Shown piece by piece: positions 42,171 through 53,000 of a stretch of 64,000 bases of DNA. The notes beneath the pieces are model-generated. The model was not told the DNA's origin and did not search any database. It worked only from the letters and a program-made list of their open reading frames with translations. The position numbers and the translations under genes were made by a program. The stretch is from HGM10766 sp900757295 (lineage in GTDB: Bacteria > Bacillota_I > Bacilli_A > RF39 > UBA660), in the NCBI GenBank assembly GCA_025992315.1, contig DAJPHG010000001.1, positions 186,001 to 250,000 on the forward strand, given 5' to 3'. Within the stretch, counting starts at the first letter, position 1, and each line of letters opens with the position of its first letter.

Positions 42171-43666
42171 TATTGCCACAACTGAAGAGGATTTATAGAA
42201 CGTCCACCACCATAAGGTTTTCCAATAAATACTCCAAAGTGAAGATGAGTACCTGTTGCTGTTCCAGATTGTCCCATTGCTCCTAGACGTTGTTTTCTAC
42301 TTACTCTTTGTCCTTTTGTTACACCAACTGATGACATATGTGCATATACAGTGTAATAACCATTATCATGTTGTAATACGACATTATATCCTGCAGATGA
42401 ACCAACCATACCACCATATCCAGCATTAACGACTACACCATCAAGTGCTGCATAAATAGGTGAACCATATCCTGTACCAGATATATCCATACCATCATGT
42501 AATGTTCCCCAACGATAGCCATATGGACTTGTTAATACATAAGGTGAATTTGTTGGCCATGCCCATGCTGCTCCAGTATCTACATAAGTACCAGATATAT
42601 ATCCACCACCAGAAGATACTCTTTTAGATCCTTTAACTACTTTTTGATTTACCGCTTCTTTGATTGTTGTATAAGAAACGATAACTGCACCTTGATTCTC
42701 TTCACCATTTGTATATTTTACTTTTTTAGTAATTCTATTTATTCCTTTTACTCCCTCTTGAGTAGTTTCACTATAAGTTGTAGGTTTACTAGAATCATAT
42801 GTTGTTTCTACTTCAAAATCAATATCAGCATCTTCAACTACATGCATTTCGTAATTTAAAGAAACAACTGGATTAATTAAGGAAATATTAACTTCTTGGC
42901 CAATAGATAATAAACTATCAGCACTTTTAAATTCAGGGTTAGCTATTAAAAACTCTTCAGTATTTAACTTATGATTATAAGCTATTTTTTCAATAGTATC
43001 ACCTTGATTAACAATATACTTTTCTTGAGCATTATTAGTTCCAAACATTAAATATTGACTTAATTCTTGTTCATCAGTAAATATTTTTTCTTTAGTTCCA
43101 ATATATGCTTCTTTAGCTGTTATAGTTTCATCAAAATAAACACTTTCTATTAATGAACCAGTATCTACAATTTCTAATTGTTCATCTTTTAGGTAAGCTT
43201 GATATTTTTCACTAGGAATAAATGATGTTATTAAATTGTTTATAGCATCTGTAAAAACTTTTTTGTCTAGAACATTAATTTTTAAATCTTTTTTATTTTC
43301 ATCTTTATATTTTATTGTTATTACATATCCTTTTATTGTAAATGGCTTTTCTTCTTTTATTTCATCATAGACTTTTTTTACATTATCAATATTATTTTCA
43401 TATGTAATATCTTTAGTTATATTAAATCCATTTGGCGGATACACATTATCAACATTATATGTGTTTTTTATATCACTTTGTTCTTTATTAATAAGTGTAT
43501 ATAGTTCATCAGCATCTGCTATAGCTCCCAATTTTTTACCATCTAAATATACTTGATAAACTTCTTTTGCTTCTTGACTTCTATCTTCTAATACGCCCAT
43601 TACAAAGGCTAAACTAGTAACAAACATAGTAATAAATGTACATATAATTATACTTCTTATTTTCAT
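42170..43666 (-). CDS. M23-family cell-wall peptidase with LysM and G5 domains
   Basis: 498 residues. N-terminal signal anchor (about 5-24), a long N-terminal region, LysM domain (YIVNQGDTIEKIAYNHKL, about 220-265), G5 domain (about 275-345) and a C-terminal LytM/M23 peptidase with zinc ligands in YRWGTLHDGMDISG and HLHFGVF. It probably cuts peptide crosslinks of peptidoglycan at the cell surface, bound through LysM. Coupled to walJ and rlmH by overlapping stop and start codons, suggesting one cell-wall and ribosome operon. Confidence 0.92.
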   Translation of the reverse strand: MKIRSIIICTFITMFVTSLAFVMGVLEDRSQEAKEVYQVYLDGKKLGAIADADELYTLINKEQSDIKNTYNVDNVYPPNGFNITKDITYENNIDNVKKVYDEIKEEKPFTIKGYVITIKYKDENKKDLKINVLDKKVFTDAINNLITSFIPSEKYQAYLKDEQLEIVDTGSLIESVYFDETITAKEAYIGTKEKIFTDEQELSQYLMFGTNNAQEKYIVNQGDTIEKIAYNHKLNTEEFLIANPEFKSADSLLSIGQEVNISLINPVVSLNYEMHVVEDADIDFEVETTYDSSKPTTYSETTQEGVKGINRITKKVKYTNGEENQGAVIVSYTTIKEAVNQKVVKGSKRVSSGGGYISGTYVDTGAAWAWPTNSPYVLTSPYGYRWGTLHDGMDISGTGYGSPIYAALDGVVVNAGYGGMVGSSAGYNVVLQHDNGYYTVYAHMSSVGVTKGQRVSRKQRLGAMGQSGTATGTHLHFGVFIGKPYGGGRSINPLQLWQ

Positions 43667-43678
43667 TAGATCACCACT

Positions 43679-45028
43679 TTAATATTCTTCGACTGTATTT
43701 ATGTAATTTCTAAAATTACTCATATTTAATTCAAATAATAGTTCAAATTTACCAGTTGAACCTTTACGATGCTTTGCTATTATAATATCACAAGGAACAT
43801 TAGTTTCTCTATTTAATTCAGCTTTTTCTTTATAATAATCTTTTCTATTTATAAACATTACTAAATCTGCATCTTGTTCGATAGATCCTGATTCACGTAA
43901 ATCAGCTAGCATTGGTTGATTATTTTCTCTTTTTTCAGCGTTACGTGATAACTGAGCTAATGCAATAACTGGAACTTTTAATTCCATTGCCATAGTTTTT
44001 AAAGAACGAGAAATTTCTGAAACTTCTTGTTGTCTAGATTCATTTCTTTTAGCTCCAGATGTAACTAACTGTAAGTAATCGATTACTACTAATCCTAATC
44101 CCTTTTCACTTGCAGCAAGTCTACGACATTTTGCTTTAATTTCTGAAGCTGTTATACCTGCATCATCTTCAATATAAATATTAGTATCAGCAAGTTGACT
44201 CATAGCTTCATTATATTTCTTCCAATCTGTGTGTTGTAATTGACCAGTTTGAAGTTTTTTAGAATCTATTTGACCGACTGCACTAATCATTCTATTTACT
44301 AATTGTTCAGCAGGCATTTCTAAGTTAAATATAGCTATTGATTTATCAGTATTAAACGCTGCATTAGTTGCAATATTTAAGGCAAATGCTGTTTTACCCA
44401 TACCTGGTCTAGCAGCAATGATAATCATTTCACCAGCATGTAAACCACTTGTTGCTTTATCTAAATCATAAAAACCGGTAGGAACTCCTGTAATATCACT
44501 TTTATTTTTAGCTAAACGTTCTAGGTTTTCTTGGGCCATTTTTAATGCATCACCAATAGTAATGAAGTCACTTGTTTGGCGCTTTTTTAAAACACTTAGA
44601 ATATTTCTTTCTGCACTATCAAGTATAACATTTATATTATCTTCATTATCGTAAGCATCAGTAATAATCTCTGTAGCAGTATCTATTAAACTTCTTAATG
44701 TTGCTTTTTCTCTTACTATATTAATATAATAATCGACATTTGCTGCTGTAGCTACCGAATCAATTACTTCTGTAATATATTCTATTCCTCCCACAGCATT
44801 TAAATTTTTCTTTTTATCTAACTCTTCAGTTAAAGTTGTTATATCTAAAGGAATATTTTGTGAATATAAGCTTTTTATAGCATTAAAAATTTTTTTATTG
44901 GCTTCACTAAAAAACATTTCTTCTGTTATTTCTTCGCAAACTTTTTCTAAAGAATTTTTATTAAAAAATGTTACACCTAAAACAGACATTTCCGCTTCTA
45001 GATTTTGTGGCATTTTACGATTTGCCAT
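43679..45028 (-). CDS. dnaB: Replicative DNA helicase DnaB
   Basis: 449 residues from the ATG at 45028 (MANRKMPQNLEAEMSVLG), after GGTGGGTG. N-terminal DnaB primase-interacting domain, then a RecA-like core with Walker A ARPGMGKTAFAL, Walker B VVIDYLQLV, and RESGSIEQDADLVMFI. It is the hexameric helicase of the fork (called DnaC in B. subtilis). rplI directly before it is the common Firmicutes order. Confidence 0.97.
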   Translation of the reverse strand: MANRKMPQNLEAEMSVLGVTFFNKNSLEKVCEEITEEMFFSEANKKIFNAIKSLYSQNIPLDITTLTEELDKKKNLNAVGGIEYITEVIDSVATAANVDYYINIVREKATLRSLIDTATEIITDAYDNEDNINVILDSAERNILSVLKKRQTSDFITIGDALKMAQENLERLAKNKSDITGVPTGFYDLDKATSGLHAGEMIIIAARPGMGKTAFALNIATNAAFNTDKSIAIFNLEMPAEQLVNRMISAVGQIDSKKLQTGQLQHTDWKKYNEAMSQLADTNIYIEDDAGITASEIKAKCRRLAASEKGLGLVVIDYLQLVTSGAKRNESRQQEVSEISRSLKTMAMELKVPVIALAQLSRNAEKRENNQPMLADLRESGSIEQDADLVMFINRKDYYKEKAELNRETNVPCDIIIAKHRKGSTGKFELLFELNMSNFRNYINTVEEY

Positions 45029-45040
45029 TAAATCACCCAC

Positions 45041-45481
45041 CTATTTCACTAAAACAATTTTGATATTAAAAATTACTTTTTTATGTAATTTTATTTCTAC
45101 TTCATGTGTTCCTAAAGTATCTAAAGGACTTTTTATAGTTATTTGTTTTTTATCAATTTTGTATCCCAATTCATTTAATTTTTCACTAATTTGTTTAGTG
45201 GATACATTCCCAAATACTTTATCCATAGCTCCTGTTTTTACTTTAAATTTTATTTCTTTATTTTCTATTTCTTTTTTTATTAAATTACATTTTAAAATCG
45301 ATTCATCTTCTTCTTGTTGTCTTTTATCGAGTTCTTTATTTAAAATGTTTGTACTTGTTTTACTAACCGGTACAGCTAAGTTATTTTTGATTAAATAATT
45401 ATTTGCATAACCATCACTTACATTAATTATTTCATCTTTTTTTCCTTGTTTTTTTACATCTTTAAGCAATATAACTTTCAT
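45041..45481 (-). CDS. rplI: Ribosomal protein bL9
   Basis: 146 residues with the bL9 N-terminal signature MKVILLKDVKKQGKKDEIIN, then VSDGYANNYLIKNNLA, a long central helix and the C-terminal domain (FGNVSTKQISEKLNELGY). It sits 12 bases before dnaB. AGGAGG upstream. Confidence 0.97.
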   Translation of the reverse strand: MKVILLKDVKKQGKKDEIINVSDGYANNYLIKNNLAVPVSKTSTNILNKELDKRQQEEDESILKCNLIKKEIENKEIKFKVKTGAMDKVFGNVSTKQISEKLNELGYKIDKKQITIKSPLDTLGTHEVEIKLHKKVIFNIKIVLVK

Positions 45482-45550
45482 TTATATTCCTCCTCTTTTG
45501 CACTTCATATTATAACATTTATGGATTAATATGTAAAATTGTTATAAAAA

Positions 45551-45580
45551 AAATTAAGTTAAAATATTTTAACTTAATTT
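45551..45580 (-). terminator. Terminator of the surface-protein gene cluster
   Basis: A perfect 30-base palindrome (arms AAATTAAGTTAAAAT / ATTTTAACTTAATTT), followed on the minus strand by TTTTTT. Confidence 0.85.
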
Positions 45581-47072
45581 ATTCATTTTCTTCTTCATCA
45601 ATTAATTCTTGTTTTAATTTATTTGCTTTCTCTTGCATTAAAAGCATCTTTAATTTTTTAGGATTACGTTCTTCAATAGCATCAATTAACTCATTTTTAG
45701 TAACTACATCATCATAAATATCAACATTATCTTCTTCAGATTTTAAAGTTGGTTTATGATTTCTAATTTCTTCTAAATCAGCTTTATTTACTACATAAAC
45801 GTCATCTTTTTCTTGTTTTTTTTGCTTTCTTTTTTTACGTTTTTTTCTTTTAATAATAATTATTATAAAGAGTATTATTAATAGAAGTAATAACAATTCA
45901 ATAAAATAGAAAATGTATTTTATACTTATTCCAAATATTTTAAAAGTGTTATCTCTTTTAACATTGATTTTATAATATGTTTGAAAGCCATTCTTATCTG
46001 TTAATTGGATTAATACTACATTATTACCAATTTCTAGCTTATTGCCAATTATTTCTATTTTAGTATCACTATTTTTAGGAACAGCATTTATAGTTAATTT
46101 TTTTACTTTTCTATCAACAGTAATATTATATTCTAATACATCTTCATCAAAGTCTATTTTAGATTCTTTTATGGTTAGTTTTTTTAACTTATTATCAACT
46201 TTATTATTAGATTTTTTTACTTTTAAAGTATATGTTTTAGTACTACCATCTGAAGCTGTTACTATAATTTCAACTATGTTATCTACATCGTTTTGAAAAT
46301 TTTCATTTCCTATTACTTTTACTGAAGCATTTTTATCTGTTGCTTCATAATCTAAAGTTAGCTTGTTCATATCATTTGGAATTTCAACATTATATTCAAA
46401 TGTATTTTTATTAAAGCTAGGAGAAACTTTAGCATTGCTAATTAAGATTTTAGATAAACTAGCATCTGAAGATTTTACAGAATTATTATTTTTTTTAGTG
46501 GATGAATTTTTTTTATGATATGTTTTAGTAGTTGTTGAAGATGATGGAGTTGTTGTTTGAGTATTATTATTACTAGTTGAATTGTTATTATTATTTTCAT
46601 TATTACTAGCTCCAACTATATTAATAGTTTTATTAACAACATTAGATCCATGAATAATAGATTTAGTATCTCCAACTACTATATTATTAACACTTATTGT
46701 AGTTGTACCAACATTCTTAGCTTTAAAAGTTAGTTTTATTAAATTATCATTATTAGCAATAAATTCACCACTTAACCCTAAAGCTACAAATCTTTTAGTT
46801 CTACTTCCATAACTAACACTTAAGGAAGATACGTCTTCATATTTTACATATTCTAAGTAATTTTCATCGAAGCTAATATCTCCTTGAGCAGTAGCTAAAC
46901 CATCATTAAGTCCTGATATATCGGATGCTCTAACAATTATTTCAATATTATTGTTAACAGTTACACTATCAGGTCCGCTAAAGTTTATAGTAACATTTCC
47001 TGCAAAAACACTAAAAGTGAATGAGAAAAATGCAAAAATACTAAATAGTCCAAATATTATTTTCTTTTTCAT
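45579..47072 (-). CDS. Membrane-anchored cohesin-like protein with cadherin-like beta-sandwich domains
   Basis: 497 residues. Signal peptide (about 1-24, ending FSVFAG); a cohesin-like beta-sandwich (about 25-155: VTINFSGPDSVTV, LATAQGDISFDENYLEYVKY, LIKLTFKAKNVG, TISVNNIVVGD); a Ser/Thr/Asn linker (about 155-200); two cadherin-like domains of the PF12733 type (SLSKILISNAKVSPSFNKNT and KLKKLTIKESKIDFDED); one membrane helix (about 378-402); and a very basic then acidic cytoplasmic tail (KRKKRKKRKQKKQEKDD). This is the form of an anchoring scaffoldin: a cohesin held at the membrane. The next two upstream genes encode giant proteins ending in dockerin-like segments, the natural ligands of cohesins. 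Confidence 0.8.
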   Translation of the reverse strand: MKKKIIFGLFSIFAFFSFTFSVFAGNVTINFSGPDSVTVNNNIEIIVRASDISGLNDGLATAQGDISFDENYLEYVKYEDVSSLSVSYGSRTKRFVALGLSGEFIANNDNLIKLTFKAKNVGTTTISVNNIVVGDTKSIIHGSNVVNKTINIVGASNNENNNNNSTSNNNTQTTTPSSSTTTKTYHKKNSSTKKNNNSVKSSDASLSKILISNAKVSPSFNKNTFEYNVEIPNDMNKLTLDYEATDKNASVKVIGNENFQNDVDNIVEIIVTASDGSTKTYTLKVKKSNNKVDNKLKKLTIKESKIDFDEDVLEYNITVDRKVKKLTINAVPKNSDTKIEIIGNKLEIGNNVVLIQLTDKNGFQTYYKINVKRDNTFKIFGISIKYIFYFIELLLLLLIILFIIIIIKRKKRKKRKQKKQEKDDVYVVNKADLEEIRNHKPTLKSEEDNVDIYDDVVTKNELIDAIEERNPKKLKMLLMQEKANKLKQELIDEEENE

Positions 47073-47085
47073 AATTTACTCCTCC

Positions 47086-50000
47086 TTAATCCAATATGAT
47101 ATTTCCAATAATGTGATTGACTATTTTTAAAGCATCAATTGCATTTATTTCCATATCTTTCGTTGTATCTGCTGCAACCATATAAGGTCCTATTAATGAA
47201 TCAGTACCTATAATATGATTAACAACTTTTAGTGCATCTATAGCATTGATATCTCCATTACCATCAGTATCACCTAATACTACAATAATTTTTTGATCTA
47301 GTACTATATCATTTTCAATTAATTTAACTATCATTCCTGTTGCTACTTTATCGTTTGTATATTCTGTTGTTCCATCACTTAAATATATTTTTAATTTTGA
47401 ATTATCATTATCTAGTTGATCTTTTAATTCATCAACACTAGTATTATATTTTACAGTTTTAATCATTCCATCACTTATATTATGGCCATAATTATTTGAA
47501 GTTATTTTTTCATCTGACTGTTTCATTATTGTTACAGTATAAACTGTATCACTATCTGTACCAGTTACTTTTATTTTAACGATGTTAGAATTTTCTAAAT
47601 CAGTTACTTCTATTGATGAAATATTTTCATAAGCTTGATCATTTAAAGATATTGATAACCTAGCTCTTGCATCACTTAAAATTGGTGTTATTAATATGTT
47701 AGTCGCATCTTGGCCAACATAAGCTATATAATCAGTTACCTCACTTTTAAAGGAAGGTGTTAAAGTACCATTTGTTACTTTTATATTATCTAGGGTAGCT
47801 AATGTATTCTCATTTCTAATTACCTTTATATTATAAGTTTTTGTTGTTCCAGCTTCAGCTGTAACTACTAGAGAAATATTATTTTCACCATAATTTAAAT
47901 TTATAGTTCCATCTCCTGCTACAGTTTGTCCTTTATTTAAAATAGCTTGAATATCTATTTTTTCTGTTGTAGATGAAACATTAACTGTATATGATGTTGT
48001 ATCTTTATCAAAAGCCGGAGTTAATGTTCCTTCACTAACTTTTATTCCTTTTAAATCAGCATTAGATGATTTTTTTCTTTCTATAGTTAATGTATATATT
48101 CGATCTATTCCACCAGCAGATGTTACTGTTATTTTATGATTGTAAGGGAAACTAGATATTTCAATATTTTCAAAACCAACTACAGTACTACTTGTACTTT
48201 CTTGAGTACCACTTATAGTTAAATTATTATCATCTTCATCTATTAAAACTGTATAATTTAAAATATTTTTATCAAATTTTTGGTTTAAATCATATTTAGT
48301 TCCTGAACTACCTGTAACTGTTATATTAGTTAAGAAGTTATTTGCTTGAGGAAGTCTAGTAACTTGGATTTGATAAGTTTTTTTACTAGAATCTTCGGCA
48401 GTAACTGTAATAAATACTGTATTATTATTTCCTATTTGAAAATCAACATTTCCTTCAATATCTACCGTAGCATTGGCATCTTCAGTAACAGTTGTTAAAT
48501 TTAGACTTGTCACTTCATATGGAACTGACATTGTGTATTTTGTAGTATCTTTATCAAATTCTGGTGTTAATGTTCCTTCTGTTGAATTTAGCATAGCTAA
48601 GTTATTATTTGATGATTTGTTTCTTGTTATTTTAATTGTGTATGTATTAGTATCACCACTTTGAGCAGTTACAATAATATTAATTATATTTTCTTGAGTT
48701 GTTTTTAAATAGTATATTTCATCGGCTTGAACTGTTGCTGTATTATCCTCTGCAATTGCTTGAATACTTACTTGAGTAATATTATTTTCTACTGTCATGC
48801 TATAGTCTTTAGTAGATCTGTTAAAGTCTTTAATCGTAGTACCATTTACTTTTAAATCACTTAAATAATTATTAGTCGATGGTTCTCTATAAACATCAAT
48901 TGTATAAATTCTAAATGTGTTATTTTCAGCGGTTACGGTGATATCAATTTGATTATGCCCTACATTCAAACTATGCTCTAAATCTCCACTCACAGTGGCA
49001 TTTACATCTTCTGCGATTGCCTGAATATTAATTTTATCTACACTATTAGCAACTGTTGCTGTATAGTTTAATAATTCTTTATCAAATGGTTCATTTAAAG
49101 GTTGATCTGTTAATAAAGATGATAAGTAATTATTACTAGAAGCAGCTTTATTTACTATAATTACGTATGTTTTTACGGTATTATCTTCAGCGGTGACTTC
49201 GATATTAAAAGTATTTAATCCTGTTGTTAATTCTTTTTCACCAGCACCTTTTACTTTAGATGTTGAGATTTCTGGAGTAGCAATAATATTTATTTTATCT
49301 ACATTGTTGTCTACTGATAAAGAATATGAAATTGTATCAGGATTAAAATCTGGTACTATTTTTTGATCTTCTACTGCTAAACTAATTAAATTTGCATTAC
49401 TATTTTTAGCTCTTGTAACTCTTATTACATAATCACGTGGTGTATTATCTGCACTGATTGCTTTTATAGTAAAGATATTTAGTCCCGTTTTTAAACTTTT
49501 TTCTCCAATACCTTCTATAGTCGTATTTGCATCTTCACTTGTTGCATTGATAGTAATTTTATCTATATCGTTAGAAATATTCATTTCATAAGTTGTCGTT
49601 ATTTTATTAAATACTGCAATATAATTTTTGCCATTACTATCTGTTACTTCTAAATTGCTTAAATAATTATTACTAGATTTTTGACGAGTTATTATTAAGT
49701 TATAAGTTTCTATTGTTCCATCTTCGGCAGTTACAATTATGCTTATCTCATTAGTTCCAACAGTTAAATCCATATTACCTTTAATTATTACTTGAGCATT
49801 GGCATCTTCAGCTATTGCTTCAATTTGAGCATCGGTAACTTCGTATGGCACACTTAAAGCATAGTTTTTTTCATTTTTATTAAATGTTGGAGTAATAGCA
49901 CCATTAGTTGATGTTAAACTTTTTAAATAAGCATTAGATGATTTTTTTCTTTCTATTGTTAATGTATATACATTAGTATCATTATTTTCGGCGATTACTG

Positions 50001-53000
50001 TGATTAATATAGTATTAGTTCCAGTCTTTAATGTTATTTCACCATCACCTGATACTGTTGCAGTACTATCATCTTTTATAGTTGTTATTTTTAATTTTGA
50101 AGTACTATTATCAACAGTTAAGGTGTAATTATTATTTAATTTATTAAATGTTTCATTAAATGTATAGCCATTAGATAACACAATATTAGTTAAATAAGCA
50201 TTACTACTCTTAGCTCTAGTAACGATTATTTCATAAGTTGAAGTTGTATTATCTTCGGCTGTTACTGTTACTAAAACTCTATTTTCACCTGTATTTAAGT
50301 TAACAATTCCTGTTCCTTCTACTTTTTTAGCTTTTAACGATGAGGCAGTTGCGTTTACTGTAATCTGATCAACATTATTAGCTACTGATGCTGTATAATG
50401 ATAGTTATCTTTATTAAATGGTTCATTTAAAATAGCTTCATTAATTGATAAACTTGCTAAGGAACTATCGTTTGATGCTTTTTTATTCACAATAATTGTA
50501 TATGTTTTAGTTTGATTGTTCTCACTTGTTACAGTTATATTAAATGTATTAAGTCCTGTCTTTAAACTCTGTGTTCCAGTTCCCTCAACACTACTAGTTG
50601 ATTCTTTGGCTGTAGCTTTTAGTTCTACTGTTGAGATATCAGAATCAACATCTATTGTATAACTTGTAATATTTGCATTAAATTCTGGTGATAATTGATG
50701 ATCTACTACTTCTAATGAAGATAAATCGTTATTAGCATTTAGTTCTCTAGTAATATTTAATGTAATTGTTTTTGTATCGTTGCTTGCTGCAGTTATTACT
50801 ATTTTAAATGTGTTAAGTCCTGTTTTTAATGCTTTATTACCTGTTCCAGATATAGTTTGGTTTATTTGATCGCTTAATATAGCATTTATATCTACATTAT
50901 CCACTTCATTTGGAACACTAATATTATATATTTCATCACTATTATTATAATTAGTTAAATAATTCGTTTGATTATTAGTAACCGTTAATGAAGATAATGA
51001 TGTGTTAGTAGATTTTTTCCTAGTAATATTTAAAGTGTATGTATCAATATTTCCATTTTCAGCTGTTACTGTTATTGTATAGGTATTTAATCCTACTGCT
51101 AATGAAGTTGGTCCTGAAATTGAAGCAGTTGCATCCTTATATTCAGGTGTTGCTATTATAGTAGCAGTGTCTATTTCATAATCTACATCTATATTATAAG
51201 CTTTTGTTTCTTTGTTGAATTCAAAACTTTTTTCTTTAAGTGATAAATTACTTAAAGAAGTGTTTGAAGATTTTTCTCTTGTAACATTGATTGTATATTT
51301 TGTTTTTGTTGTTCCATCTTGAGCTGTGACTGTTACATCAAATGTATTTAAGCCAGTTTTTAAATCTACTGTTTTATTTCCTTCAACAGTAGCATCAGCA
51401 TCTTTAGCTATACCATTTATATCTAAACTATTAGTTGTAAATGGTACATCATCTAAAGTGTACGATAATTTATTTTCATTAAAATCTTTTATTGTAACTC
51501 CATTTATTTGCAAATCTTTTAATGTGGAAATATCTTTTTTACTTCTAGTAACTGTTATTGTGTAATCTTTAGTTGCAGTATTTTCTGCAGTAACTCTAAC
51601 TTGAATTGTATTTGTTCCATAATTTAATGTATATCTCCCAGTTCCAGAAACTGTTGCTTTGGAATCATTAGCTATTGCATTAATATTTATTTCACTAACA
51701 GTTCCTGGTACAGTTGCTGTATACAATGTTTGACTTGGCGTGAATGTTTCATTTAAATTGTAATCATCTATAGATAATGATTTTAAACTATTATCACTAG
51801 ATTTATTACGTGAAAATTTAATTACATATGTTTTTGTTGTTCCATCTTCGGCTGTTGTAACTATATTTGCTTCACTGTCAGATGAACTATATTCTTTTAT
51901 TCCACTTATTATTTGAGCATTACTATCTTCTAGTGTTGCTGAAATATTAATAGAAGTTACTTTTGAATCATAAGTATATGTATAGTAGTTATAAAATGTT
52001 GGTGTGAAATTTGGCGTTAATGTTCCTTGGGGGGCAGAAGTTACATTTAAAGTTGCTAGATTTGCATTATTTGATAATCTTCTAACTTTTATTATATAAT
52101 CTCTTGAAGTTTTATCTTCTGCTGTAACTGTGATTTTAAATTCATTATCGCCAACGTTTAAATTTTTAGTACCAGTTCCAGTTATACTTGCTTTAGAATC
52201 ACTAAGAACTGCTGTAATATCAATTGATGTTTTAGAATTACTAACGTTATCTAAAATATATTCTTCTTTGGTACTACTGAAATTATTTACTGTTTGACCA
52301 TCAATTTTCAAATCACTTAAATAACTATTATTTGATGGTTCTGCTCTTGTTATATTCAAAGTATAATTTTTACTTGTACAAGTATTTCCAGATACTTGAG
52401 CGTATGAATCATCACAATCTTCAGCTTCTACAGTTAATGTTTTTGTATTTATTATTGAACCATAATTATCTAAATTCCATAATCCTGTACCTGAAGTTAT
52501 TTTAGCATTATCATTTGTAGTTCTTGCACTTACTGTAGTAGATTTTGTTGCAAATGGTGCTGATGCACTATAAGTAAATATACTATTGGATAGATTATAA
52601 TCTAATGTTAATCCAGAAAAACTCAAAGAACTTAGAGTAATATCATCTGACAACCTTTTTATATTAATTGTATATATTTCTTGATGTCCATCTTCTGATT
52701 GAACTACTAAATTAAAACTATTATTTCCTATACTTAGGGTTTTATTTCCAAATCCTCCTGGTAATACTTTACCATTTGCATCAGTTGCTTCTGCATTAAT
52801 AGTTATACTTGATACTGATGCCGGAACTATAGTATTAAATATTCTATTAGATGTTCCTGATGTAAATAATGGGTTTAGTAAATAACTTAGATTATTATTG
52901 CCAGTTAATTCTAATTTCTTTAATGTTACATCACTACTCATAGTTGTACTTAAAGCAAATGAAATTCCTTGAGTAGAAATTGTTTCTTTTTGTTTGTCTA

